A DNA stretch of 64,000 bases, taken from contig NZ_CP011971.1 of NCBI RefSeq assembly GCF_001579945.1, forward strand, positions 2,010,001-2,074,000. The letters run 5' to 3'. Under the pieces are notes generated by a model. The model made no database searches, was not told the DNA's origin, and saw only the letters and a program-made list of their open reading frames with translations. This DNA comes from Steroidobacter denitrificans. Its GTDB lineage: Bacteria > Pseudomonadota > Gammaproteobacteria > Steroidobacterales > Steroidobacteraceae. This document shows, in pieces, positions 9,876-18,955 of the stretch. The stretch's first letter is position 1. Every line of letters begins with the position of its first letter. The position numbers and the translations under genes are program-made.

Positions 9876-10504
9876 GACGCCCTCTGGAGGGCGACCGCCG
9901 CGCCCTGCTCATCCATGGCCTGCACCAGCTTGATCGCTTCCTTTTCCATTTGTACGACCAGCCCATCGACCCGGCCGCGCAAATACTTGTAGCCGATGAG
10001 CGCCGGGATGGCGACGGTCAGTCCGGCGGCCGTCGTGATCAACGCCTCGGCGATGCCGCCGGCCAGCAGCGTGGGATTGCCGACTCCCGCCGTCGTGATG
10101 ACATTGAACGCGCGGATCATTCCCATCACGGTACCCAATAGTCCCATCAGCGGAGAGATTGCCGCGATCGTACCCAACGCACCGATGAAGCGATCCAGCT
10201 CATGGACGACATGACGGCCGGTGTCCTCGATGCTCTCCTTGATGACCGAGCGATCACGATGCCGGTTGGCCAGGCCCGCTGCGAGGATCCTGCCCAACGG
10301 CGAATTCTGCTGAAGCGCGGCGATGTGCTTGTCCTGGATCTGGCGCTGTTCCACCCAGCGCCAGACTTTCTCCGTGAGCTCCGCCGGCAGCACCCGCTTG
10401 GGCTGCAAGGTCCACAGACGCTCCAAAAAAATAGCGGCGGCGATGATGGAAGCGAGAATGATCGGCCCCATCATCAGGCCGCCGGCTTTCACGAGTTCAA
10501 ACAT
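9872..10504 (-). CDS. exbB: MotA/TolQ/ExbB-family proton channel protein
   Basis: 210 aa with three hydrophobic helices: about 8-28, then a pair near 110-135 and 150-175. The family GLLGTVMGMIRAF motif is in the second helix. It assembles as a pentamer around the ExbD helices. As the first gene of the seven-gene minus-strand run down to ptp, its upstream gap (10505-10637) must hold the operon promoter. I could not fix -35/-10 boxes by eye. Confidence 0.93.
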   Translation of the reverse strand: MFELVKAGGLMMGPIILASIIAAAIFLERLWTLQPKRVLPAELTEKVWRWVEQRQIQDKHIAALQQNSPLGRILAAGLANRHRDRSVIKESIEDTGRHVVHELDRFIGALGTIAAISPLMGLLGTVMGMIRAFNVITTAGVGNPTLLAGGIAEALITTAAGLTVAIPALIGYKYLRGRVDGLVVQMEKEAIKLVQAMDEQGAAVALQRAS

Positions 10505-10637
10505 GGCATGGCGAGTGGCGTCGTTTGCCGCATACTAGCAGCTTTCATCGGCGGCCCTGTAGGGAACCTCTGATGCCGAGGCGGGACCCGCACCATCCTC
10601 GCAGATGCCGCCTATTTTCAATCGCACGATCTACTCC

Positions 10638-11171
10638 ATGCCGCGACGTTTCTTCAAACCCATCAGCCGGAAACGGCGCGAATTGATGTCGCGGTGGTAT
10701 ATGCGCCCGTTCCGCCTGGTACTGGAGCACCCCGCCTACTGGAGCCTGAACCGCCGCAGTGTCACGCGCGCCTTCGCGCTCGGCCTGTTCATTGCCTTCA
10801 TTCCCCTGCCGGTGCACATCATCCTGAGCATCGGCCTGGCGCTGCTGCTGCGGCTGAATCTGCCGGCGGCATTGTTCGGTACCTTTCTGACCAACCCGGT
10901 CACGACCGTGCCGCTGTATGTAGCCGCCTACTGGCTCGGCTGTCAGCTGCTGGACCTGCCGGTCGGCACCATGGCGTTCGAAATGAGCTGGGAATGGGTG
11001 ACCACCGCGCTGTTGCCGGTGTGGAAGCCCTTCCTGCTGGGTTGCCTGGTGCTCGGAACATTCAGTGCCGTACTGGGCTACATCCTGGTCGGTGGCGCCT
11101 GGTATCTCGGCCTGGTGCTGCGTTACCGCCGGCGTAAAGGCCAGCCGCCCAATCGGCCGCCCGTCCCCTGA
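10638..11171 (+). CDS. DUF2062 membrane protein
   Basis: Starts MPRRFFKPISRKRR, the conserved N-terminus of DUF2062 proteins; the ATG at 10605 adds 11 unconserved residues. Predicted membrane segments lie near 55-80, 88-115 and 135-165, with FLTNPVTTVPLY as the family core. 177 aa ends in a basic tail. No biochemical function is established for the family. It is divergent from exbB and convergent with lolD. In several relatives a comEC gene occupies this spot; none is seen here. Confidence 0.88.
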   Translation: MPRRFFKPISRKRRELMSRWYMRPFRLVLEHPAYWSLNRRSVTRAFALGLFIAFIPLPVHIILSIGLALLLRLNLPAALFGTFLTNPVTTVPLYVAAYWLGCQLLDLPVGTMAFEMSWEWVTTALLPVWKPFLLGCLVLGTFSAVLGYILVGGAWYLGLVLRYRRRKGQPPNRPPVP

Positions 11172-11225
11172 GTGGGTGCTGCGGCGGGCGGATGCTCCTG
11201 CCGATGCGCTGAATCCTGCCGGCAC

Positions 11226-11903
11226 TCAGACCAGGATGCCGTCGCTCAAGGTCAGCGTCCGGTGCATCCGCGCAGCCAGTTCCGGGGCATGCGTCACGAT
11301 GATCAGTGCAGTGCCGAGCTCGCGATTGAGCTCCAGCATCAGATCGAATACCTGCCGAGCATTGACACCGTCGAGGTTACCCGTCGGCTCATCGGCCAGC
11401 ACGATGGCCGGGCGGGTGACCAGGGCCCGCGCCACGGCCGCCCGCTGGCGTTCCCCGCCGGACAGCTGTCCAGGACGATGATCCAGTCTGGCACCCAGTC
11501 CGACGCGCTCGAGCAACTCGCGCGCGAGTGCCTGCGCCTCCCGCACCCTGGTGCGACGGATCAGCAGGGGCATCGCCACATTCTCCAGCGCCGTGAACTC
11601 CGGCAATAGATGGTGAAACTGGTACACGAAGCCCAGCGCCCGATTACGCAGCGTGCCACGCTCGGCATCCGAGAGACTATTGATGGGCTGGCCGGCGATA
11701 CTCACGGCACCGGACGTGGGCAGATCCAGCCCACCCAGCAGCTGCAGCAAGGTCGTCTTGCCGGAACCGGACGCCCCGACGATGGCCAGGCGCTCTCCCT
11801 TGGCGACCGATACGTCGACGCCTTTGAGAACTTCCACCCGCACATCGCCCTGCTGGAAATGCTTGACCAACCGCTGGCAGGCGAGAACCGGACCGTCTGT
11901 CAT
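11226..11903 (-). CDS. lolD: Lipoprotein-releasing ABC transporter ATPase LolD
   Basis: ATPase of the LolCDE complex, which extracts outer-membrane lipoproteins from the inner membrane and passes them to LolA. Walker [10 protein letters not shown] (about 43-51), the Q-loop [18 protein letters not shown] that contains the Lol-specific segment, signature LSGGERQR (about 140) and Walker B IVLADEP are visible. The ATG at 11903 gives 225 aa; the frame also permits a TTG at 11924. It is directly downstream of lolC in the same operon. Confidence 0.95.
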   Translation of the reverse strand: MTDGPVLACQRLVKHFQQGDVRVEVLKGVDVSVAKGERLAIVGASGSGKTTLLQLLGGLDLPTSGAVSIAGQPINSLSDAERGTLRNRALGFVYQFHHLLPEFTALENVAMPLLIRRTRVREAQALARELLERVGLGARLDHRPGQLSGGERQRAAVARALVTRPAIVLADEPTGNLDGVNARQVFDLMLELNRELGTALIIVTHAPELAARMHRTLTLSDGILV

Positions 11904-11933
11904 GTCCAAACACTCGTGTTGCAATCGTAGCGC

Positions 11934-13175
11934 TCAATCATGCCGCAGGGCTCGCGCCGGCTGGGTACGCGCCGCACGCCAGGAGGGATACAGCGTCGAC
12001 AGGCAGCACAGCCCAAAGGCCGTCAGACTGATCTTGAGCACATCCCACCATTGCACGCTCGCCGGCAAATCGCTCATGTAATAGACCTTGGCATCCAGAA
12101 AATGCGTACCCAGCAGCGCCTCGAGCGCATGGATCAGCGACTCCAGATTGAGTGCGATCAACACCCCCAGCACCACGCCCGCCAGGGTGCCGATGGCGCC
12201 GATTGCGGTACCCTGGATCATGAAGATCCTCAGGATGCTGCGCGGCACGGCGCCTAAGGTACGCAGAATGGCAATATCCGCCTGCTTTTCCTTCACCACC
12301 ATCACCAGTGTGGAAATGATGTTGAAAGCCGCCACCGCCACCACCAGCAGCAGGATCACGAACATGGCGGATTTCGTCAGCTGAATCGAGCGAAAGAAAT
12401 TCGCATGCCGGCGCGTCCAATCGTCGACGTAATAACCACCGCCTAATTCCAGCGCCAGATTGCGCACGACGCGAGGCGCGCTGAACATATCCTGGAGCTT
12501 CAGCCTCAGGCCCGTCACGGCATCATCCATGCGATACAGCTTGGCGGCATCCGCCAGGTGGATATAGGCCAGATTGCGGTCGAACTCATACATGCCCGCG
12601 GCAAAGGTGCCGACGACCTTGAAACCGCGCATGCGCGGCATGACGCCGGCCGGTGTCGTCGTGCGCAGCGATGTGACGACGACGACCCGGTCGCCGCGCG
12701 AGACCTGCAAGGTCTTCGCCAGTTCCGCGCCCAGCACGATGCCATATTCTCCACCGGCGAGATCGTCGAAGGCGCCGCTGGCCATCAACCCCGCGATCGC
12801 CGACACCCTTTCCTCCTCCGCAGGCAGTACGCCGGTGAGGAGCGCGCCGCTGCTGTGCCCGCCGGCAATGAGCAGCGCCTGATCCTCGATATACGGAGCG
12901 CAGGCCTGCACCTCGGCATGCTCGGTGATCGAGGCCGCGATGCGGTGCCAGTCTTCCAGGCCCGTGCCGAACGCGCTGATCGAGGCGTGCGAGGTCAGAC
13001 TCAGGATGCGTCCGCGCAGCTCCTGCTCGAAGCCGTTCATCACCGACAGTACTACGATCAGCACCGCCACGCCGATCGCCACGCCGATCATGGAAATGAC
13101 CGAAATAAACGATACGAAGCGATTGGCGCGAGTGGAGCGTAAGTAACGGGCGCCGACGAGAAATTCGTAGCTCAT
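11934..13175 (-). CDS. lolC: Lipoprotein-releasing ABC transporter permease, LolC/E family
   Basis: 413 aa with the MacB/FtsX topology: one N-terminal helix (about 22-48, GVAIGVAVLIVVLSVMNGF), a large periplasmic domain, and three C-terminal helices (from about 270). The N-terminal FEQELRGRILSLTSHA is typical of LolC/E. It lies between lolE (7-bp gap) and lolD (9-bp gap). LolC versus LolE assignment is by similarity of length and order and could be reversed. Confidence 0.92.
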   Translation of the reverse strand: MSYEFLVGARYLRSTRANRFVSFISVISMIGVAIGVAVLIVVLSVMNGFEQELRGRILSLTSHASISAFGTGLEDWHRIAASITEHAEVQACAPYIEDQALLIAGGHSSGALLTGVLPAEEERVSAIAGLMASGAFDDLAGGEYGIVLGAELAKTLQVSRGDRVVVVTSLRTTTPAGVMPRMRGFKVVGTFAAGMYEFDRNLAYIHLADAAKLYRMDDAVTGLRLKLQDMFSAPRVVRNLALELGGGYYVDDWTRRHANFFRSIQLTKSAMFVILLLVVAVAAFNIISTLVMVVKEKQADIAILRTLGAVPRSILRIFMIQGTAIGAIGTLAGVVLGVLIALNLESLIHALEALLGTHFLDAKVYYMSDLPASVQWWDVLKISLTAFGLCCLSTLYPSWRAARTQPARALRHD

Positions 13176-13182
13176 TTCCAGC

Positions 13183-14598
13183 TCATTCGTAGCGAAGCGC
13201 CTCCGCCGGTGCGGTGGCGGCGCCGCGCAGCGCCGGGTAGATGGTCGCCAGCACCGTGAGCGCCAGCGCCGTCAGGGTGATGCCCGCCACCTGCGGCCAG
13301 CGGACCTCGGCAGGCACCTCGCTGATGACGAAGACCGTAGGATCGAACACATGCACGCCGAACAGTCCCTCCAGGAACGGCACGATCGTACCCACGTTCA
13401 AGGCCAGCACCAGTCCCAGCGCCGCGCCCAGCAGCGTCCCGAACCAGCCGATGACCATACCCTGGGTCATGAACACCGCCACGATCGAGCGCGGCGCAAT
13501 GCCGACTGTGCGCAGGATTGCGATATCCGTGCGTTTTTCGTTCACGACCATGACCAGGGCAGCGACGATGTTGAACGCCGCCACCGCCACGATCAACAGC
13601 AGGATCAGTGCCATCATGGTCTTCTCGATGCGGACAGCGCGGAAATAGCTGGCGTTCTCGACCGACCAGTCGCTGAAATGATATGGCCCGTCCGTAAAAT
13701 CCGCTCTATCACGGACTTGCGATCCGCCCTGCCGGACCCGTGCGGCCAACGCGTCATCGGCCGCAGCAGGAGCAGCGATCGCATCCGCCGCCACCGCGGC
13801 ATGTATCTGCGTATTGGGCGCTGTGGCGCGCATTTGTGCATTAAGCGCCGCGGCAATTTCCGGCGCGCGCAGCGGCGCGGCGAAAATGTCGGCAAACTTC
13901 AGGCGTAACCCCCCGGGAGCATCCCCCGAACCGGCCAGCGCTTCAGCATCCCGCAAATGGATCAATGCCAAGGCATTGTCGTGCTCCTGCGCGCCGGCTT
14001 CGAAAATCCCGGCGACGATGAACGCCTGGATGCGCGGGCGCAGATCGATACCGGCGATGGAGCCCTCTGCGGATGCCTCGCGCGTCGGCACCAGCACGGT
14101 GATTTCGTCCCCGGGACGCACGTTCAATGCCCAAGCCAGCCCCGCACCGAGCATGATGGATTGCATTCCCGGCTGCAGATCGCTGAGCGCGCCGCTGGTC
14201 AGATAGGCATCGACATCCGACACCTGAGTTTCGAGGCTGGGCTCGATTCCGCGGATCTGCGCGGCGCGCAGATCGTTCCCGCGGCCGACCATGCCTTGCA
14301 ATTCAAGAAAGGGTGCAACTCCGTTCACACCCGGCATCTGGCGGATCCGCTCTGCCAATGATTGCCATTCCCGCATATAGCGCGGCTCGGCCGTCACCGT
14401 GGCGTGCGCAGCAAGATTCAGCAGGCGCGTCCGCAGCTCTCCCTCCAATCCGTTCATGACCGACAGGACGGTGATCAAGGCGGCCACACCGATGCAGATC
14501 CCGAGCATCGATGTCCAACTGATGAAAGAAACGAAAAACCCGCGGCTACGGCTGCGTACGTAGCGCAGCCCGATGAACAGGGGCAAGGGGTGGAACAT
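13183..14598 (-). CDS. lolE: Lipoprotein-releasing ABC transporter permease, LolC/E family with periplasmic insertion
   Basis: Paralogue of the adjacent permease: the start (GLRYVRSRSRGFFVSFISW) and the helix GVAALITVLSVMNGLEGEL align with it. At 471 aa it is nearly 60 residues longer. The excess is mainly an Ala-rich stretch at about 257-303, placed before the conserved FSDWSVENASYFRAV segment. Three C-terminal helices follow. Two distinct permeases with one LolD indicate the heterodimeric LolCDE type instead of the single-permease LolF type. Confidence 0.9.
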   Translation of the reverse strand: MFHPLPLFIGLRYVRSRSRGFFVSFISWTSMLGICIGVAALITVLSVMNGLEGELRTRLLNLAAHATVTAEPRYMREWQSLAERIRQMPGVNGVAPFLELQGMVGRGNDLRAAQIRGIEPSLETQVSDVDAYLTSGALSDLQPGMQSIMLGAGLAWALNVRPGDEITVLVPTREASAEGSIAGIDLRPRIQAFIVAGIFEAGAQEHDNALALIHLRDAEALAGSGDAPGGLRLKFADIFAAPLRAPEIAAALNAQMRATAPNTQIHAAVAADAIAAPAAADDALAARVRQGGSQVRDRADFTDGPYHFSDWSVENASYFRAVRIEKTMMALILLLIVAVAAFNIVAALVMVVNEKRTDIAILRTVGIAPRSIVAVFMTQGMVIGWFGTLLGAALGLVLALNVGTIVPFLEGLFGVHVFDPTVFVISEVPAEVRWPQVAGITLTALALTVLATIYPALRGAATAPAEALRYE

Positions 14599-14678
14599 AA
14601 GGCCGGCAAGGCTACCGAGGCCGCCCGTGAATGTGAACTTAAAAATGTGACCCGTGACAACAAATCGAGGCGCCGGAC

Positions 14679-14706
14679 TTGGCCCTCATGCAAGGCCTGC
14701 TATAGA
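14679..14706 (+). promoter_or_regulatory. Candidate promoter for the small periplasmic-protein gene
   Basis: TTGGCC (14679-14684) and TATAGA (14701-14706) are separated by 16 bp, 39 bp ahead of the ATG at 14746. The spacing and the -10 box are acceptable for sigma-70. It lies in the 147-bp divergent gap with lolE. Confidence 0.4.
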
Positions 14707-14745
14707 GTCGAGTGCATGGAACCCGTTTTCCGCAGAGGATGAGCC

Positions 14746-15066
14746 ATGAAGTTTCCGACGCTCCGCACCCCCCGCCAGTTATTGCTCATCCTGGCTTCGC
14801 TGACATTAGGCGCCCCGGTCCTGACTCAGGCGGATGAACTGACGATGCCGCAGGCCGAATCAGCATCGCAGCTCGAACCGGCGTCGCGAATCAGTATCGA
14901 TCATCCCCGCCGCGGCATGTCCATGCAAAAAGTGGAATCCTTGTTCGGTGCGCCCGTCAAGCGCCTGCCGGCCGTCGGCCAGCCGCCCATCAGCCGCTGG
15001 GAATATCAGGGGTTCGTGGTCTATTTCGAGCACGATCGGGTTCTGCACTCGGTCATCAAGGGCTGA
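14746..15066 (+). CDS. Small exported protein of unknown function
   Basis: 106 aa. A Sec-type signal peptide (basic RTPRQ, a hydrophobic LLLILASLTLGAP core and cleavage near TQA-DE) indicates periplasmic location; there is no lipobox Cys. The mature C-terminal half (RRGMSMQKVESLFGAPVKR, then SRWEYQGFVVYFEHDRV) resembles the small SmpA/BamE-like alpha-beta folds, in which a helix with G-x-P and a WxY strand recur. That resemblance is by eye. An AGAGGA-like ribosome site lies 6 bases upstream. It sits between lolE and mfd as a lone gene on its own promoter. Confidence 0.75.
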   Translation: MKFPTLRTPRQLLLILASLTLGAPVLTQADELTMPQAESASQLEPASRISIDHPRRGMSMQKVESLFGAPVKRLPAVGQPPISRWEYQGFVVYFEHDRVLHSVIKG

Positions 15067-15302
15067 AGAGCGATGCGGCGCCCTGCCGCATCTCATCGAC
15101 ATTGATCCGGTTTTTCGCTTCAACCGTTGCAGCCGTCTCGGCTTGTAACCCTCTGTATTGCCAGGATGTCCGCCTGCACCTTTCCGCATCCTCGTTTTCC
15201 TAGGTAGAGCACGAAGCCCCCGAACTGCTACTCTGCCGATCTCATCGGGGACGCCTCGGCGCCGTCCCGAGTGTGTTGTTGTATTGCCGCCTTGACCCGC
15301 CC
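15067..15302. other. Intergenic region before mfd
   Basis: These 236 bases contain no supported gene. I see neither a clear intrinsic terminator for the preceding gene nor a strong promoter for mfd. Confidence 0.4.
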
Positions 15303-18300
15303 ATGACCGAGATCCATCCCGCCCTGCCGCTGCACGAGCCCATACTGCCCAGCAAAGCCCGACCGCGAGTGCGCTGGGGAGGGTTATACGGCTCGGCCGG
15401 TTCGCTGTGGCTCGCCGAAGCGGCGCGCATCGCTTCCGGACCGATCCTGCTGATCGTCGCCGATACGCGCCAGGCGGGACGCATGGAAGAGGAATTGCGT
15501 TTCTTTCGCCGGGCCGGCTTGTGCGTCGAAACCTTTCCGGCCTGGGAAACGCTGCCCTACGATCTGTTTTCGCCGCATCCCGACATTGTCTCGCAACGCC
15601 TGCGCCTGCTCTCGACCCTGCCGCAACTGACCAAGGGCATTGTCATCGTCGATATCGAAACCTTGCTGCAGCGCCTGCCGCCGCAGTCCTACATCGACGC
15701 GCATGCCTTCGACTTGAAGCTAGGCGAGACATTCGATCCCGGCGCATTCCGCGAACGCTTGAGCCGTGCCGGCTATACCGCCGCCGCCCAGGTGATGGCG
15801 CCCGGCGAGTTCGCGGTACGCGGCTCCATCATCGATCTGTTCCCGATGGGCAGCACGATGCCCTACCGGATCGACCTGTTCGATGAGGAGATCGAAACCA
15901 TCCGGGTCTTCGATCCGGAAACACAGCGATCCGACCAGCAGGTGCAGGCGCTACGCCTGCTGCCGGCCCGTGAATTCCCGCTTACCGCCTCCGGCATCCA
16001 GTCCTTCAAGCGTCGCTTTCGCATCCGTTTTCCCGGTGATCTGACCCGCATGCCGGTCTATCGCGACATCGCCGAAGGAGCGCCTCCGGCCGGTATCGAA
16101 TATTACCTGCCGCTATTCTTCGACGACACTTCGACACTTCTGGACCATCTGCCCGGCAATACCCTGGTGGCTGCGGAGACGGCGCTGGATGAACTTGCCG
16201 TTCCGATCTTCGCCGAGATCGAAGGCCGTCATGCCCAGCGCGCCCACGATGCGGCAAGGCCGATCCTGAGGCCCGATGAAGTCTTCATGCCGCCCGCGGA
16301 ATGCATCCGGCGGCTGGCGGCTTTTCGTCGCATCGAACTGTCGGATGCGGCACCCGAGGTACCCGAGGCACCCGAGGCATCGGAGGCATCGCTGCCCCGG
16401 CAGGATTTCGCCACCCGTCCGCCGCCGAACCTGCGCATCGACGCGCGCCGTGAGGAACCGGCACAGGCGCTGATCGAATTCCTGTCGGACTTCAACGGTC
16501 ATGTCTTGATCGCCGCGGAATCCGCAGGCCGGCGGGAAATGCTGCTGGACATCCTGCAGCAGCGGAATCTGCGCCCCGTGCCCGTGGACGACTGGTCCGG
16601 GTTTATCGCCGGCCAGGCGCCGTTGGCCATCACCGTTTCCGCCCTCGCTACCGGACTGGTGCTGAGTGATCCGGCCATCGCGCTGATCGCCGAAGAACAA
16701 TTGTTTGGCGAGCGTGTGCGGCAGGAGCGGCGCCGACGTCGTCCGGAGCGCGATCCCGAAAAAATCATTCGCGATTTAAGCGCGCTGCTGCCCGGGGCAC
16801 CCGTCGTACACGAGGAATATGGAGTAGGCCGCTTCATCGGCCTCACCACACTGGAGGCCGGTGGCCTGACCAGCGAATACCTGGTGGTGGAATACGCCGA
16901 GGGCGACAAGCTCTATGTGCCCGTCCAGGCGCTCGACCGAGTCAGCCGCTACAGCGGTGCGCCGGCCGAAGCCGCGCCGCTGCACAAGCTCGGCGGCGAG
17001 GCCTGGGAAAAAGCTAAAAGGAAAGCCGCACAGCGTATTCGCGACACGGCGGCCGAACTGCTCGATCTGTATTCCCGCCGCGAGGCGCGCCAGGGTGAGC
17101 GGCTGACGGCGAATGAGGCTGAGCTGCGGGCGTTCGAAGCCGCCTTTGCGTTCGAGGAGACGCCCGATCAGGCGCAGGCGATAGCACAAGTGATCGCCGA
17201 TCTCGGCGGTTCCCGTCCGATGGACCGGGTCGTGTGCGGCGATGTCGGCTTCGGCAAGACCGAGGTGGCGCTGCGCGCCGCTTTCATCGCCGTACAAGCC
17301 GGTAAACAAGTGGCGGTACTGGTACCCACCACCCTGCTCGCCCAGCAGCACTACCAGAGCTTCGCCGATCGTTTCGCCGACTGGCCCGTCAAGGTCGAGT
17401 CATTGTCGCGTTTTCGCACTGCCCGTGAGCTCGAGCAGTGTCTGCAGAATCTCGAGTCGGGACGGGCCGACATCGTCGTCGGTACGCATCGACTGTTGCA
17501 AAGCAACGTCAAGTTCAAGCGCCTGGGTCTGGTGATCATCGATGAAGAACATCGCTTCGGCGTCAAGGACAAGGAACGTATGAAGCAACTGCGCGCGCAG
17601 GTGGATGTACTGACGCTCACCGCCACGCCGATACCGCGCACCTTGAATATGGCGATGGGCGGACTGCGCGAACTGTCACTGATCACCACTCCGCCCGTGG
17701 CGCGGCTATCGATCAAGACCTTCGTATCGCAATGGGATGCCGCCACGATTCGTGAAGCCTGTCTGCGCGAAATCCGCCGCGGCGGACAGATCTATTTCGT
17801 TCACAACAGCGTCGAGACGATCGAGAAAACCGCGCGCTCCCTTGCCGAACTGGTGCCGGAAGCCCGCATCGCGATCGGTCACGGCCAGATGCGTGAGCGT
17901 GAACTCGAACAGGTCATGCTCGACTTCTATCATCAGCGCTGCAATCTACTGGTATGCACCACGATCGTCGAAAGCGGCATCGACGTGCCCACCGCCAACA
18001 CGATCATCATTGATCGCGCCGACAAGTTCGGCCTCGCGCAACTGCACCAGCTGCGCGGCCGTGTCGGCCGCTCGCACCACCAGGCGTATGCCTACCTGAT
18101 GACGCCGCCGCACAATCTCATGACCGCCGATGCGCACAAGCGCCTGGAAGCCATCGAATCCCTGGAAGATCTCGGTGCCGGCTTCACTCTGGCCACGCAT
18201 GACCTGGAAATCCGCGGCGCCGGCGAACTGCTCGGCGAGGAACAAAGCGGCCAGATCCAGGAAATCGGCTATGCCCTGTACATGGAAATGCTGGAACGCG

Positions 18301-18866
18301 CCGTGAGCGCCCTGAAGGAAGGCAAAGTTCCCCAGCTCGACCAGCCCATGCACCAGGGACCGGAAGTCGATCTGCACGTGCCGGCGCTGCTGCCGCACGA
18401 TTATTTGCCCGATGTCCATTTACGCCTGGTGCTGTACAAGCGCATCGCGGCCGCCGCCACGGCCGAGGAACTGCGCGAACTTCAGGTCGAAATGATCGAT
18501 CGCTTCGGCCTGCTGCCCGGCGCCGCGAAGAATCTGTTCCGGATCGCCGGCTTCAAGCAGGCGGCACGGGCGCTCGGTCTGCGCAAGATCGATATCGGCC
18601 CGGGCGGCGGCAGCGTCACGTTCGAACACGAAACCCGGGTGGATCCCGCCACCCTTATCCGTTACGTCCAGCAGCATGCCCGCACCCACCGCCTGGAAGG
18701 CGGCGTCAGGCTGCGCTTCACACTGCCTTTGGAGAAAGAAGAGCAGCGATTCGCCCTGACCGAGACACTGCTCGTGGAACTGGGCAAACTGCCTCCTGCG
18801 CAGCAGCCCGCGCAAACGACTGACACACAACCCGCAAAAAGCAGCCGCCGAGGCGCTCGGCGTTGA
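15303..18866 (+). CDS. mfd: Transcription-repair coupling factor Mfd
   Basis: DNA translocase that removes RNA polymerase stalled at lesions and recruits UvrA. Domain order is as expected. A UvrB-like N-terminal module (about 30-330) leads to the RNA-polymerase interaction domain (about 495-560, EYGVGRFIGL and EYLVVEYAEGDKLYVP). The RecG-like helicase follows, with Walker A GDVGFGKTE (about 644) and DEEH box (about 746). The C-terminal TRCF domain ends the protein. From the ATG at 15303 it has 1187 aa, somewhat more than E. coli (1148); an ATG 10 codons earlier is possible. A repetitive Pro-Glu-Ala linker near residue 355 accounts for part of the excess. Confidence 0.96.
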   Translation: MTEIHPALPLHEPILPSKARPRVRWGGLYGSAGSLWLAEAARIASGPILLIVADTRQAGRMEEELRFFRRAGLCVETFPAWETLPYDLFSPHPDIVSQRLRLLSTLPQLTKGIVIVDIETLLQRLPPQSYIDAHAFDLKLGETFDPGAFRERLSRAGYTAAAQVMAPGEFAVRGSIIDLFPMGSTMPYRIDLFDEEIETIRVFDPETQRSDQQVQALRLLPAREFPLTASGIQSFKRRFRIRFPGDLTRMPVYRDIAEGAPPAGIEYYLPLFFDDTSTLLDHLPGNTLVAAETALDELAVPIFAEIEGRHAQRAHDAARPILRPDEVFMPPAECIRRLAAFRRIELSDAAPEVPEAPEASEASLPRQDFATRPPPNLRIDARREEPAQALIEFLSDFNGHVLIAAESAGRREMLLDILQQRNLRPVPVDDWSGFIAGQAPLAITVSALATGLVLSDPAIALIAEEQLFGERVRQERRRRRPERDPEKIIRDLSALLPGAPVVHEEYGVGRFIGLTTLEAGGLTSEYLVVEYAEGDKLYVPVQALDRVSRYSGAPAEAAPLHKLGGEAWEKAKRKAAQRIRDTAAELLDLYSRREARQGERLTANEAELRAFEAAFAFEETPDQAQAIAQVIADLGGSRPMDRVVCGDVGFGKTEVALRAAFIAVQAGKQVAVLVPTTLLAQQHYQSFADRFADWPVKVESLSRFRTARELEQCLQNLESGRADIVVGTHRLLQSNVKFKRLGLVIIDEEHRFGVKDKERMKQLRAQVDVLTLTATPIPRTLNMAMGGLRELSLITTPPVARLSIKTFVSQWDAATIREACLREIRRGGQIYFVHNSVETIEKTARSLAELVPEARIAIGHGQMRERELEQVMLDFYHQRCNLLVCTTIVESGIDVPTANTIIIDRADKFGLAQLHQLRGRVGRSHHQAYAYLMTPPHNLMTADAHKRLEAIESLEDLGAGFTLATHDLEIRGAGELLGEEQSGQIQEIGYALYMEMLERAVSALKEGKVPQLDQPMHQGPEVDLHVPALLPHDYLPDVHLRLVLYKRIAAAATAEELRELQVEMIDRFGLLPGAAKNLFRIAGFKQAARALGLRKIDIGPGGGSVTFEHETRVDPATLIRYVQQHARTHRLEGGVRLRFTLPLEKEEQRFALTETLLVELGKLPPAQQPAQTTDTQPAKSSRRGARR
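16352..16391 (+). repeat. In-frame 9-bp tandem repeat inside mfd
   Basis: About four units of a 9-base repeat (ACCCGAGGY and variants) encode alternating Pro-Glu-Ala/Val and Ser-Glu-Ala triplets. They fall in a linker between the N-terminal module and the central domains. Length changes would keep the reading frame. Confidence 0.75.
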
Positions 18867-18955
18867 TTTTGTCATTCACAGACTGCCGAGCTGCCCGATC
18901 GCCGGCCGACCGCACGAACGGCGATGAAAAATTCCTTAGACGTTAGAATCCACGC

